Of a stretch of 64,000 nt of DNA, positions 34,501 to 43,921 are shown piece by piece. The notes beneath the pieces were generated by a model, which had not been told where the DNA came from, did not search any database, and was given only the letters and a program-made list of their open reading frames with translations. The position numbers and the translations under genes are program-made. Origin of the DNA: Brachybacterium muris (GTDB lineage Bacteria > Actinomycetota > Actinomycetes > Actinomycetales > Dermabacteraceae). The DNA lies in the NCBI RefSeq assembly GCF_016907455.1, contig NZ_JAFBCB010000001.1:1178001-1242000 (forward strand). Direction: 5' to 3'. Numbering within the stretch: the stretch's first letter is position 1; each line of letters starts with the position of its first letter.

Positions 34501-35600
34501 CCCTCGCCCAGGACGCGCCCACCGTGATCGAGGCGATCTCGAAAGCCCGCCGGGCCGCGCGTGAAAGAGCCTGGACCCTCGCCGGAGCGCATTCCCCGGC
34601 TGCGGGGGTCAGTGCGAAGAACCCGCTGGTCGTCGACCTCGATGCCACCCTGATCAACGTCCACAGTGAGAAGGAGCAGGCCGCACCGACGTTCAAACGC
34701 GGGTTCGGCTATCACCCGTTGTGCGCGTTCCTGGACCACGGCAGCGACGGGACCGGGGAACCGCTGGCGATCCAGCTGCGCCCCGGCAACGCCGGCTCGA
34801 ACACCGCCGCTGATCACATCACCGTCACCCGGCAGGCTCTCGCGCAGCTGCCTGCGGGCCTGCTGGCCCGGGGTGGTCGGGGGTCGAAGAAGATCCTGAT
34901 CCGCACCGACGGGGCCGGCGGCACCAAGGACTTCCTGGCCTGGCTCCAGCGGCAGCGTCTGGCCTACTCAGTGGGGTTCACCCTCCCCGCAAGCACCCCT
35001 GACCTGCTGAAACGCCTCGACGAGGCGGAGGCGTGGACTCCCGCCTATGACACCGAGGACGAGGGGATCCGCGACGGGGCATGGGTGGCGGAGCTGACCG
35101 GGCTCCTTGACTTAGCCGCGTGGCCTGCCGGGATGCGGGTGATCGTGCGGAAGGAACGTCCTCATCCTGGGGCGCAGCTGCGGATCACCGATCACGAGGG
35201 GATGCGCATCACCGCGTTCGCGACCAACTCCCCGCGCGGCCAGCTCCCGGTCTTGGAGCTGCGGCACCGTCGCCGGGCGCGCTGCGAAGACCGGATCCGT
35301 AACGCCAAGGACATGGGCCTTGAGAAGTTCCCGCTGCAGTCCTTCGCGCAGAATCAGCTCTGGTGCCAGATCATCCAACTCGCCAGCGAGCTCGTCGCCT
35401 GGATGCAAACCATCGCCTTCACCAGGCACGACGCGAGGAAGTGGGAACCCAAACGGCTCCGCGCGCGGTTGTTCGAGATCCCCGCGACCCTCGTGCGCCG
35501 CGCCCGGCACAAGGTCCTCCACCTCGCCGAACATGCACCCGAAGCCGTGAGGGTCCTGACCGGCGTCAACCGGCTCCGCACCACCGTCGCACAGACCTAA
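34501..35600 (+). pseudogene. IS1380-family transposase, C-terminal fragment
   Basis: About 366 residues after the nested element and its right-hand duplication. It resumes at 'LAQDAPTVIEAISKARRAA', then 'LVVDLDATLINVHSEKEQAAPTF' (first catalytic Asp), 'ILIRTDGAGGTKDFL' (second Asp) and 'ELRHRRRARCEDRIRNAKDMGL', with the catalytic Glu in CEDRIR. The frame fits the N-terminal fragment at 31600 exactly once 2588 bases are removed. An upstream extension of the open frame into the IS21 element is spurious. Confidence 0.9.
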
Positions 35601-35776
35601 CCCGGCGAGACCACCCGCCCCTACGACCAGCAGCTCCTCTTCTCGGGAGTGGAACCCGACCGCCCGCAACGGACACTGCGACGATCTGTCATACCCGAAT
35701 GCCAGAATCAGCAGCTCAACACCGGCAACGACGCCGACCCACCCCGCTCACCAGCCCCATGAAACATCGAGGCTAG

Positions 35777-36109
35777 CAGGTCGTACGATTGAAGCCTTTA
35801 GATTAGAGGCCGACGGTGACGAAAACTAACTATCTCCTCAATGTCGGAACCGTCACCTCAAGAGACATGTAGACAGACGCCCCGTTCTCGCATATTCAGG
35901 ACTCTCTTTGTTGAGCTCGAGGTTCCTGCAGTTCGAACCGGGGTGAAATCTTGTAAAAGCATCTTCCATCGGCGCGTTTGTCTCTAGTCGCGTCGATTGT
36001 CGGTGATGCTATGTGTGGCTGAAGCGAGGCGCATGCCTGCTCGAGCTTAGGGCCATGAGATCGAGGCCGAAGGACCTTTGTGGTCAATCTGATTCGGTAT
36101 ACTTCCCAC
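35777..36109. other. Low-GC stretch without a recognisable gene
   Basis: About 330 bases with clearly lower GC than the surroundings lie between the IS1380 element and the next gene. I find no coding sequence, tRNA or CRISPR. The last part holds the promoter of the gene at 36110. It may belong to a small foreign insertion together with that gene. Confidence 0.5.
36098..36103 (+). promoter_or_regulatory. -10 hexamer TATACT placing transcription start at the ATG
   Basis: TATACT ends seven bases before the A of ATG 36110. Transcription would begin at or within two bases of that A, giving a leaderless mRNA. No ribosome site precedes the ATG, which agrees with this. No good -35 is visible. Confidence 0.55.
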
Positions 36110-36724
36110 ATGGATCTCGAAGTCGTAGCTCTTTCTGCCCTGGTGTCACTGGTGACCGCGGTGATCGCAGGGTGGTCTGCGTCGCGATTCGCCACGCGAG
36201 AGTATCGTCACCGGCAAATGTACTCCAAGAAATTGGAAGTTTATGCGGCGGTGATGAGTTGGAGTGACAAATTTCTTGTGGCTCTGAATGCCTCGAATGA
36301 GATCGAATTGGACGCTTACGGTCGAGGGTTGGATGCTTCCGCCAGGCGCGAATTGCTCGAGGCGCAGCTGGAGGAATTGCAGGGGCATATGGAGGAGATG
36401 CATGATGCGATGCTGCATATCCAAACTGTGGCGGCGCCAGGATGCCTCCGGCGTTTGATGGCCGCGTATAAGGAGATGATCGATGCCGCGATGGCGGTCG
36501 ATGCGAGCGATCCGCGAACAATTGCCGAGGGTACCGAAGAGGGGGTGGCGGCGAAGCGAACGCAATTGAAATTTAGGCAAGTGATTCTAGCGGAAGCGAG
36601 ACGGGATATTTATGGATCTACGTTTGATCGATTTGTTCCGGGGGTGCTAGTGCGCTTTCTTGACAGGAGGGTGGTCAGGGCTGATGAGCGTGCTAGGCGG
36701 TGGGGTGCGGATACGCCGTATTAG
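36110..36724 (+). CDS. Unknown membrane-anchored protein of low GC
   Basis: 204 residues, not recognised. An N-terminal membrane helix (about residues 4-22, 'VVALSALVSLVTAVIAGW') is followed by a basic stretch 'YRHRQMYSKKLEVYAAVMSW' and long charged helices that could form a coiled coil ('ELLEAQLEELQGHMEEMHDAM'). Such single-helix proteins with an 'RxxKLEVY' start are found scattered in accessory regions; none has a known role to my knowledge. Codon use is unlike its neighbours, with many AT-ending codons. GTG 36080 is an alternative start but would precede the TATACT box. Likely horizontally acquired. Confidence 0.65.
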   Translation: MDLEVVALSALVSLVTAVIAGWSASRFATREYRHRQMYSKKLEVYAAVMSWSDKFLVALNASNEIELDAYGRGLDASARRELLEAQLEELQGHMEEMHDAMLHIQTVAAPGCLRRLMAAYKEMIDAAMAVDASDPRTIAEGTEEGVAAKRTQLKFRQVILAEARRDIYGSTFDRFVPGVLVRFLDRRVVRADERARRWGADTPY

Positions 36725-36851
36725 GATGCTACGGGAAATTGCCCTTCAGTGGAGGGGGGTGAGGGATGGGTCCAGTGGATCCCCTCTAACGGATCTTAGG
36801 CGGGTCTGCTCCCGAAGATTGTTTCGAAGTTGCGCGAATGCCAGTCGCCCG

Positions 36852-37532
36852 TCAGATTTTAGCGCTGGCTAGCGAAGCCAAGTCAAGAATTTCCACATCC
36901 GCCCCGGATGCGGTCCCACCACACCCGATCACGAAGGCCCCAAGCGCGTGCCCGGCGGCGACGCCGGAGGGGGAGTCCTCGAGGACCACGACCTGGCCGG
37001 GCTCCACCTGTCCGGCATCGACCCCGAGCAGCTCGAGCCCGCGGCGGAAGCCCTCGGGGTCGGGCTTGCCCTGGCGCACGTCCTCGATCGTCACCACGAC
37101 GGGGATCTCATGGGAGAGCTGGAGGTCGGCGAGGACGGGCTCGATCATGCGGCGCAGAGTGCCGGTGACGATGGCGAGCGGGATGCCGCGTGCGTGCAGG
37201 GCGCGCACCACCTCGAGGTGCGCGGCCGGGACGCGGGGGCGTTCCCGGCACGCCTCCACGTAGGCGGCGGCGACCTCGTCGAGGAGTGCGTCGGTCGTGA
37301 CCGCCTCGGCACGACTCACCAGGAGCGCCGCGGCGATGTCCTCCTCGCTGCGGCCCAGCAGCGTCGCGTACTCGCCGGGGGCGGGCGGGGCGAGGTCGAG
37401 GGCGGCGAGGGCGCGGGCGTAGCAGTCCTCGAGGAGGTCCTCGTCCAGGGACAGGGTGCCGTTGAAATCCAGCAGCACGGCTGTCGCGGCGAGGAGCTTC
37501 TCGGCAGCGAGGGTGCAGGGGTCACCATTCAT
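36852..37532 (-). CDS. HAD-superfamily phosphatase/phosphoglucomutase-like protein
   Basis: 226 residues. Motif I reads LLDFNGTLS, where the nucleophile Asp is kept but the usual second Asp is Asn. Motif II is in 'IPLAIVTGTLRRMIEP', the motif III Lys is in 'VRQGKPDPEGFRRGL' and motif IV is 'VVLEDSPSGVAAGHALG'. The helical cap lies between motifs I and II, as in beta-phosphoglucomutase and sugar-phosphatase relatives. It is the last gene of the minus-strand sugar operon and overlaps the preceding gene by 11 bp. Dephosphorylation of a sugar phosphate from the GH4/GH38 route is a guess. Confidence 0.82.
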   Translation of the reverse strand: MNGDPCTLAAEKLLAATAVLLDFNGTLSLDEDLLEDCYARALAALDLAPPAPGEYATLLGRSEEDIAAALLVSRAEAVTTDALLDEVAAAYVEACRERPRVPAAHLEVVRALHARGIPLAIVTGTLRRMIEPVLADLQLSHEIPVVVTIEDVRQGKPDPEGFRRGLELLGVDAGQVEPGQVVVLEDSPSGVAAGHALGAFVIGCGGTASGADVEILDLASLASAKI

Positions 37533-38547
37533 GGTCGAGGTTCCTTGTGGGGCCGACGGACGGGGTGTCGTGCAGGGCGCCGACCTCATGGCCGGCCTCC
37601 CAGCGGGCCTCGGTGACGCCGAGCAGCTCGAGCAGCAGCGGAGTGACGTCCTCGCTGCGCAGCGGTCCGCGGCCCGTGACGACGCGGCGCACTCGCTCCC
37701 TGCCCGCCTCGGAGCCGACGTGGTGCAGCAGCAGGAAGGAGCGGCGCACGTCCACCTCGTCCTCGCCGTGCCCGCCCTCGGGCTTGTGCCCGTGATCGGT
37801 GACGACGGCGATGAGCCAGTCCTCGCCGAGCTGCTCGTGGCGCTCGCTGACGGCCTTGACCAGGTAGCGGACGTGCTCATCGGCCGCGGCGATCGCCTCG
37901 CGGTACTCGGGGGAGGCGGCGCCATGAGCATGCCCCGCCTCGTCCACGCCTTCGAAGTAGACGAAGCTCGCGTCGGGCCCCTCGTGGTTCAGCACCCACG
38001 CGGCATGGCCGCGGACCTGGACGTCCGCGCTGTGGCAGCCGCGGGAGAAGTCGGTGGCTTTCATCAGCTGGTGCTGCCCGCCGGCCTGCTGGTCCACCCG
38101 CTGGTGGATGACAGGTCCGGCGGAGCTCGCGTCCACGAGCGCGTCCCAGGTGGAGGCCGCGAAGGTTCGCGAGCGCGGATCTGCGAAGAATATGCGGGAG
38201 AGGATGTCGGGGGTCCGTGCGAGGCGGTGGCCCACGAACTCGTTCCACCACACGTTGTTCTGCTCGTGCGTGGTGCCGGTGAGCAGCGAGGCCCAGCCGG
38301 GCCCGGAGTCGGTGGGCGGGGTCATCCACACCGGCAGAATCTCCCCGCCCTCGAGCAGGCGGGCGAGGGTCGGCGCGGCCGGCTCCTCGTGGCGAGGCAT
38401 CTCCGGGCCCGGGGCGGCCGGCTCCTCGGCCCGGAACCGCGGATCGGCCGGGTGATCGGGCTCGGCGAACCCGGTATGACGGGCGAGCGCGGCGGGCAGG
38501 GCGACGTCGAGGCGCACCCCGTCCACGCCGATGAGGAGGAGCTTCAT
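37522..38547 (-). CDS. Alkaline phosphatase-fold phosphodiesterase/pyrophosphatase-like protein
   Basis: 341 residues. 'LLLIGVDGVRLD' is the first metal site, 'PPTDSGPGWASLLTGTTHEQN' carries the nucleophile region, 'FVYFEGVDEAGHAHG' and 'VVTDHGHKPEGGHGE' are the later metal ligands. These define a type I phosphodiesterase/nucleotide pyrophosphatase or phosphoglyceromutase-like enzyme. No signal peptide is seen, so it acts in the cytosol. The start overlaps the end of the GH38 gene (ATGA). Substrate unknown; a phosphorylated glycan product is suggested only by location. Confidence 0.8.
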   Translation of the reverse strand: MKLLLIGVDGVRLDVALPAALARHTGFAEPDHPADPRFRAEEPAAPGPEMPRHEEPAAPTLARLLEGGEILPVWMTPPTDSGPGWASLLTGTTHEQNNVWWNEFVGHRLARTPDILSRIFFADPRSRTFAASTWDALVDASSAGPVIHQRVDQQAGGQHQLMKATDFSRGCHSADVQVRGHAAWVLNHEGPDASFVYFEGVDEAGHAHGAASPEYREAIAAADEHVRYLVKAVSERHEQLGEDWLIAVVTDHGHKPEGGHGEDEVDVRRSFLLLHHVGSEAGRERVRRVVTGRGPLRSEDVTPLLLELLGVTEARWEAGHEVGALHDTPSVGPTRNLDHEW

Positions 38548-41500
38548 GCGGGGTCTCCCGGGGTGAGGCGGAGGGACAGGATCTGGAAGGGGCGCAGGTC
38601 CAGGGGGATGCCCTCGGCAGGGTCGACGCCGTCGAGCGCGAGAGTGCGTTCGCTCTCCGGCACCTCCGCGTCCAGCGGGTCGACCTCGCGCACGCGGCCG
38701 ACGGGCAGGCCCAGGTGGAGCCGGGCCCGCGTGCGGGCGCCGCGCCCTTCGTGGAGCCGGAGGATGAAGTCGCCGCTGCCGTCGTGCGCGGGCAGCACCG
38801 CGTCGACGTGCACGCCGGGGTCGTCGACCGCGGCGAGCTGCTGGGCGCGGACCGTCCCGGGGACGGGCCGCAGCGGCAGATGGAGGGCGTTCGCCGCGTG
38901 CGCGGCGGAGACTGGGTCGGCGCCGACGAGCAGGCTCCATCGCACCGTGCGAACGCTGCGGTCGGCGCCAGGGTCGGGCCAGTTCGGGGCGCGCATGAGG
39001 CTCGGCCGCAGCAGGGTGCCGACGGTGCTCCGCCCGTCCTCGGTGGGCAGCGCCATCGCGTCGAAGCCGTAGCTGGAGTCATTGACGACGGCCGCGCCCC
39101 AGCCCGGTTCCGCGGCGAGCAGCCAGCGGTGCATCGGCATCTCGAACTTCGCGAACTCCCAGCTGGTGTTCTCGTGCAGGGGCCGGGTGATGTGCCCGAA
39201 CTGGGTCTCGGCGAGGGTCTCCCGCGCCTGCACGGCGAGGGGGACGGCGACCTTGAGCAGCGTCTCGCGCTCCTGCCAGTCGACCTCGAGCGCCATGTCC
39301 ACCTGGCGGGAGTCGGTGTCGAGACCGATGGTGAGCGTCGCGGGGGAGCCGCCGAGCAGCAGGTCCACGGCGAGGACGGCGCGGGCCGGTGACTCGGTGA
39401 GAACGCGTAGCCCGGACGTCGTACGGACCTCGCCGTCGCGCTTGCTGCCGCGGTAGTGGCGGTCGATGTCCCAGGCGTCGAACTCGTTGGGGAGGTCCTC
39501 GAAGAGTTCGAGGTGCATGCCCTCGCCGCCGGGGACGAGCACGTCCCGCTCGGCGGCGCGGTCGAGGACGCGGCGCAGCGTCCCGTCGGCGCCGACGGCC
39601 ACCTCGAGATGCGCGTTCCGCAGGAGGATCTCCTCACCCTGCCGGGCCACCTCGACGGGCGCCGCCTCCGGGCGACCCGCCTCCTCGAGCGGGATGATCG
39701 CGGTCGCGGGCACCTCGAGGAGGCGCAGCTCCCCGTCCAGAGCGACCACCTGGCGGCGGGCGTGCGGCCCCGGATTCAGCAGCGAGACACCGTCGGCCCC
39801 GGTGCCCCCGTCGGCGGCCAGCAGGCGGAGCCCGTCGGCGGTGAGCTCCTCGGCGCGCTGCAGCATCCGGGCGTAGTCCTCGCGCGCCTCGCGGTGCACC
39901 CAGGCGATCGAGCTGCCGGGGAGGATGTCGTGGAACTGGAGCAGCAGCGCCCGTTGCCACAGCGCATCGACCGCGGCCTGGTCGATCGTGCCGAGCCGGC
40001 GCGCGGTGACGAGCGCCCAGACCAGCTCGAGGGTACGCAGCGCGTGCTCGATCCGGCGGTTGCCCTGCTTCATCTCGAGCTGCGAGGTGAAGATCCCGCG
40101 ATGGAACTCGAGGTAGAGCTCGCCGCGGTGCACGGGAGCGGCGCGGCTGTACTCCTCGCGCGCCGCGTCGAAGAACCCGTCCGGGTCGCCCATCTCCAGG
40201 CGCGGGGAGCCCTCGAGGTCGGTCCGGCGGCGTGCCCGTTCGACCATGTCAGCCGTGGGGCCGCCCCCGCCGTCCCCGTAGCCGAAGGGGATCACCTGGT
40301 GGGTGGCGCGGCCGCGCTCGGCGAAGTTCCGCTCGGCGGCCGCGATCTCGTCGGCCGTGAGCATGGAGTCGTAGCAGTTCACGGGCGGGAAGTGCGTGAA
40401 GATCCGGGTCCCGTCGATGCCCTCCCACCAGAAGGTGGAGTGGGGGTGCTGGTTGGTGCGGTTCCACGAGATCTTCTGGGTGAGGAAGCCGTCCATCCCC
40501 ACTTGGCGTGCGATCTGGGGCAGGGCGGCGGAGTAGCCGAAGGAGTCCGGCAGCCACAGCGTGCGCGAACGGACCCCGAACTCCTCCTCGAAGAAGCGGG
40601 TGCCGTAGGCGAACTGGCGGATCAGCGCCTCGCCGCCGGGCATCATGACGTCGGACTCGACCCACATGCCGCCGGAGGGGACCCAGCGCCCCTCAGCGAT
40701 CTTCTCCCGCACGCGGGCATAGATCTCGGGCTGGGACTCCTTCAGCCAGGCGTACTGCTGCGCGCTGGTGGCGGTGAAGGTGAGGTCCGGGTACTCGTCC
40801 ATGAGTGCGACGACGTTCGAGAAGGTGCGGCCCACCTTCCGCACCGTCTCCCGCACCGGCCACAGCCAGGCGGAGTCGATGTGGGCGTGGCCGATGGTGG
40901 TCACCTGCAGGGCGGAGGCGTTCGCCGGCGCGGCGAGGGCAGGGGCGAGCACCTCGCGGGCGCGCTGCGCGGTGCCGCGCACGTCGCGGAGGTCCAGGAC
41001 GCCCAGCGCGTCGTCGAGGGCGCACAGGATCCGGGCCCGGCGCACCGAGTCGGCGGGCAGCTCGGCGGCGAGGCCGCGGAGCACGTCGAGGTCGTGCTCG
41101 AGCGCCCAGACGGTCTCGTCGCGGGCGACCCAGCGGGCGGTGCGCAGGGCGAAGAGCTGCTCGGGGCCGGCGGTGAGGCGGTCCCCGCGCTCGCTGGGGA
41201 CGGTGCCGCCGGAGAGCATGTCCGGGTTCGCGGCGGCCTCGAGCGTGAACGTGAGCGAGGTCCCGGCCGGTGCGTCGACGAGGACGCTGCGGTTGCGGGA
41301 GTTGATGGCCTTCAGCGGGCGGAGCGCCTCGTCCAGCAGCAGTCCCTCGCACTGGTTGCCCGGCCAGTCGTCGACGAAGCCGAGATCGGCCTCGACCCGC
41401 AGGCGCGTCCCCTCCGGGACGGCGGGGGCGGTGCCGGTGAGGCGGAAGAACGTGGTGGACCAGGCCCGGCCCCACGGGCGGGGGAGGGACACGGGCGTGA

Positions 41501-41663
41501 ACTCGGCGCCGTCGAGCGCGGAGTACGGGACGGGTTCGCCGTCCCCGGGCACCGCCCATTCGGCGACCTCGAGGGCGCCGAGGTCGTGGAGCACCGCGGG
41601 CCGGATGCGCTCACGCAGGGCGCGGTCCACGCGGCCCAGGATCCGGTCATCGTCGTGGAACAT
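38544..41663 (-). CDS. GH38 alpha-mannosidase
   Basis: 1039 residues, no signal peptide. Releases alpha-linked mannose from oligosaccharides in the cytosol. Zinc ligands are in 'TIGHAHIDSAWLWPVRETV' (HxHxD, about residue 255 on), the nucleophile Asp is in 'LWLPDSFGYSAALPQIA', and 'FLTQKISWNRTNQHPHSTFWWEGIDG' is the substrate-binding block. The middle helical and C-terminal beta domains are complete; length is normal. It sits between GH4 and the phosphodiesterase with an ATGA overlap downstream and a 15-bp gap upstream. Confidence 0.93.
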   Translation of the reverse strand: MFHDDDRILGRVDRALRERIRPAVLHDLGALEVAEWAVPGDGEPVPYSALDGAEFTPVSLPRPWGRAWSTTFFRLTGTAPAVPEGTRLRVEADLGFVDDWPGNQCEGLLLDEALRPLKAINSRNRSVLVDAPAGTSLTFTLEAAANPDMLSGGTVPSERGDRLTAGPEQLFALRTARWVARDETVWALEHDLDVLRGLAAELPADSVRRARILCALDDALGVLDLRDVRGTAQRAREVLAPALAAPANASALQVTTIGHAHIDSAWLWPVRETVRKVGRTFSNVVALMDEYPDLTFTATSAQQYAWLKESQPEIYARVREKIAEGRWVPSGGMWVESDVMMPGGEALIRQFAYGTRFFEEEFGVRSRTLWLPDSFGYSAALPQIARQVGMDGFLTQKISWNRTNQHPHSTFWWEGIDGTRIFTHFPPVNCYDSMLTADEIAAAERNFAERGRATHQVIPFGYGDGGGGPTADMVERARRRTDLEGSPRLEMGDPDGFFDAAREEYSRAAPVHRGELYLEFHRGIFTSQLEMKQGNRRIEHALRTLELVWALVTARRLGTIDQAAVDALWQRALLLQFHDILPGSSIAWVHREAREDYARMLQRAEELTADGLRLLAADGGTGADGVSLLNPGPHARRQVVALDGELRLLEVPATAIIPLEEAGRPEAAPVEVARQGEEILLRNAHLEVAVGADGTLRRVLDRAAERDVLVPGGEGMHLELFEDLPNEFDAWDIDRHYRGSKRDGEVRTTSGLRVLTESPARAVLAVDLLLGGSPATLTIGLDTDSRQVDMALEVDWQERETLLKVAVPLAVQARETLAETQFGHITRPLHENTSWEFAKFEMPMHRWLLAAEPGWGAAVVNDSSYGFDAMALPTEDGRSTVGTLLRPSLMRAPNWPDPGADRSVRTVRWSLLVGADPVSAAHAANALHLPLRPVPGTVRAQQLAAVDDPGVHVDAVLPAHDGSGDFILRLHEGRGARTRARLHLGLPVGRVREVDPLDAEVPESERTLALDGVDPAEGIPLDLRPFQILSLRLTPGDPA

Positions 41664-41678
41664 GGGACTCCTGGGGTC

Positions 41679-43061
41679 TCAGCGGAGGTAGGCGAGCTCG
41701 GGGAAGGCGTCCTCGGCGAGGGCGAGGGCCTTCCGGGCCACTCCCACCCCGTCGATCAGCGGGTGCAGCGCGAGCGCTTCGACGGCGAGATCGCGGCTGC
41801 GCTCCTGGACGGCGGCGATCACAGTGCGCTCGACGGTCTTGACGGTGTGGACGAGGCCGCGGCCGTGGACGGGGACGGGGGAGACCTGATGCGCCGTCGC
41901 CCCGTTCGCGTCGACCGTGCAGGGCACCTCGATGACCGCGTCCGGCGGGAGGAAGTCGACCTGGGAGCCGTTCGCGACGTTCAGAATGAGCTGGGCGGGC
42001 CGGTCATGGGCGATCGCGTGCATGATCGCGAGCGCGACCTTGTCGTAGCCGCCGGACTCGAGATCCGCCTCGTCGCGCTCCATGCCGCCGGCCGCCTCGC
42101 GGTTGGTGGCCATGTAGGTCTCCTCGCGGCGGCGCCGGGTCGCCTCCCACAGCTCCGCGGCGCGCTCGGGCGAGCCGGCCGCCTCGGTGAAGAACGCGTC
42201 CTGCTGGCCAAGGAGGAACCGGCCGCGGGTGAGGTCCGCGTCCGCATCGGCCGCGACGGTCTCGCGCGCGAAGTAGTAGTAGTGCAGGTACTCGTTGGGC
42301 AGGCAGCCCAGGGTGCGGACCCAGTCCGCCCCGAACAGGCGTCCCTCCTCGGTGCGCTCGAGCAGGTCGGGGCGCGCGAGCAGGGCCGGCATCAGGTCGG
42401 TGCCGTCCACCTCGAGGCCCTGCAGCCAGCCGAGGTGGTTCAGCCCGATGTAGTCCAGCCGCACGGGGGAGTCGCCGAGCCCGGTGGCCGCGGTCGTGCC
42501 GGCGGGGGCGAGGCCGGCCGATTCGAGGGCGCCGAGCGCCCGCCGGGCGAGGCCGATGGGGGAGTCGCAGATCCCGATGACGCGGTCGCCGAGGATCGCG
42601 CGGCTCGCCTCGGTGACGATGCCGGCGGGGTTGGTGAAGTTGATCAGCCACGCCTCGGGGTTCACCTCGGCGATCGTGCGGGCGATGTCCAGGGCGGTGG
42701 GCAGGCCGCGCAGCGCGTAGCTGATGCCGCCGAAGCCGGTGGTCTCCTGGCCTAGCAGGCCCACCTGCTGCGCGATCTGCTCGTCCAGCGCGCGGCCGCG
42801 CGTGCCGCCCACGCGCAGGGCGGAGAACACGAAGTCGACGCCGCGCACGGCCTCGCGCAGGTCGGTGAAGAGCAGAATGCGGGGCGCGTCCGCCCGGCCC
42901 GCGCTCATCGTCTCGAGGATCGAGGACATGGTGCGCAGGCGCGCGGGATCGGTGTCGACCAGGCGCAGCTCGGTGACCCGGCCGGGGGAGGTGTCTGCCA
43001 ACAGCGTGCGGAAGACGAGCGGGACGCGGAAGCCGCCCCCGCCCAGGAGTGCGAGCTTCAT
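41679..43061 (-). CDS. GH4 family glycosidase (6-phospho-beta-glucosidase-like)
   Basis: 460 residues. NAD- and Mn-dependent hydrolase working by transient oxidation at C3. The dinucleotide site is 'LALLGGGGFRVPLVF' at the N-terminus, followed by 'WLINFTNPAGIVTEA', the metal Cys in 'VIGICDSPIGLA' and the metal His in 'YIGLNHLGWLQGL'. The exact sugar cannot be read; CelF/LicH-like phospho-glucosidases are the nearest type, yet no PTS genes are present, so a non-phosphorylated or later-phosphorylated substrate is possible. The ATG at 43061 lies within the stop codon of the deoR-type gene. Confidence 0.88.
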   Translation of the reverse strand: MKLALLGGGGFRVPLVFRTLLADTSPGRVTELRLVDTDPARLRTMSSILETMSAGRADAPRILLFTDLREAVRGVDFVFSALRVGGTRGRALDEQIAQQVGLLGQETTGFGGISYALRGLPTALDIARTIAEVNPEAWLINFTNPAGIVTEASRAILGDRVIGICDSPIGLARRALGALESAGLAPAGTTAATGLGDSPVRLDYIGLNHLGWLQGLEVDGTDLMPALLARPDLLERTEEGRLFGADWVRTLGCLPNEYLHYYYFARETVAADADADLTRGRFLLGQQDAFFTEAAGSPERAAELWEATRRRREETYMATNREAAGGMERDEADLESGGYDKVALAIMHAIAHDRPAQLILNVANGSQVDFLPPDAVIEVPCTVDANGATAHQVSPVPVHGRGLVHTVKTVERTVIAAVQERSRDLAVEALALHPLIDGVGVARKALALAEDAFPELAYLR

Positions 43062-43879
43062 GCGGTGAGGACCTCCGTGTCGGCGGCGGTGCACAGCTCG
43101 TGCAGCGCGGTGGGGAGCGGACCCTCGGTGACCAGGCGGTCCACGTCCGAGATGTCCAGGGCGGTGTAGGGGCCGATGCCGGGGATCTTCGAGGCGTCGG
43201 CGAGGAGCACGGTGCGGCTGCTCGCCGCGGCGGCGGCGCGCTTGATCGTCGCCTGGCGCGAATCGGTGTCGCGCACGACGCCGCTCTCGGTGATCCCGGC
43301 GCAGCCCAGCACGGCGCAGTCGATGTGCAGGTCGGTGAGGCCCTCGAGGACCCGCGGACCCTGCGTGCAGCGGTAGTCGCGGTTGAACTCGCCGCCGAGC
43401 ACCACGAGCTTCACCTGGGGTGCGGCGGAGAGCAGCTGGATCACCTCGAGGGAGCTGGTGACCACGGTGAGGTCGAGGTGCATGAGCCGGCGGGCGAGCT
43501 CGTAGGTGGTGGTGCCGATGTCGAGGTAGAGCGTCTGCCCGTCGGTGAACTCCGGGGCGGCCGCCTCGGCGAGGGCCTGCTTGATCCGGGAGTTGCGGCG
43601 CAGCACCTCGTGGAAGGGATCATCGACCCCCGCGGCCTCGTCCTCCGCGGGGGAGCCGGCCGGCGGCCGCTGTCCCTCGGCGGCGGGCGCGGCGGGAGCG
43701 GTGAGGGAGCGGGCGCCCCCGTGCACGCGCTCGACGCGGCCGGCGGCGACGAGGTCCTCGAGGTCGCGGCGGGCGGTGGTCCCGGAGATGGCCAGCTCGG
43801 CGGCGATCTGCTGCGTGGACACGACGTGGTGCGTGACCACCATGTTCTCGATGGCCTCGAGGCGAGCGGCTCTGATCAT
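43058..43879 (-). CDS. DeoR family transcriptional regulator
   Basis: 273 residues. N-terminal DeoR helix-turn-helix: 'VSTQQIAAELAISGTTARRDLEDLVAAGRVERVHGGA' (about residues 20-58). The C-terminal sugar-phosphate-sensing domain has 'LYLDIGTTTYELAR', 'VVTSSLEVIQLL' and 'VLGCAGITESGVVRDTDSRQATIKR'. A Pro/Ala/Glu-rich linker of about 30 residues is inserted after the DNA-binding domain. It leads the minus-strand glycosidase operon and faces the transporter operon, so it probably controls both through the inverted repeat at 43922-43947. Confidence 0.9.
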   Translation of the reverse strand: MIRAARLEAIENMVVTHHVVSTQQIAAELAISGTTARRDLEDLVAAGRVERVHGGARSLTAPAAPAAEGQRPPAGSPAEDEAAGVDDPFHEVLRRNSRIKQALAEAAAPEFTDGQTLYLDIGTTTYELARRLMHLDLTVVTSSLEVIQLLSAAPQVKLVVLGGEFNRDYRCTQGPRVLEGLTDLHIDCAVLGCAGITESGVVRDTDSRQATIKRAAAAASSRTVLLADASKIPGIGPYTALDISDVDRLVTEGPLPTALHELCTAADTEVLTA

Positions 43880-43921
43880 GCGGTGATCGTAGCCACAGCA
43901 CGGCTCCGGAATCAACAAAGA

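Larger units (their letters stand above)
31479..35772 (+). mobile_element. IS1380-family element, split by an IS21-family element
   Basis: Imperfect terminal inverted repeats CCTCGAGTTTTCAT (31479-31492) and, on the other strand at the right end, CCTCGATGTTTCAT define the element. The flanks carry a 4-bp duplication CTAG at 31475-31478 and 35773-35776. Removing the nested element and one copy of its duplication leaves about 1706 bp, the normal size for the family, with one transposase gene in frame. The transposase is split, so the element cannot move by itself. Confidence 0.9.

Noticed and set aside
35920-35950. GTTCGAACC, resembling the T-loop of a tRNA
   Set aside because: No pairing stem flanks it, and no acceptor, D or anticodon arm can be found on either strand. 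No tRNA or rRNA gene was found in the window.
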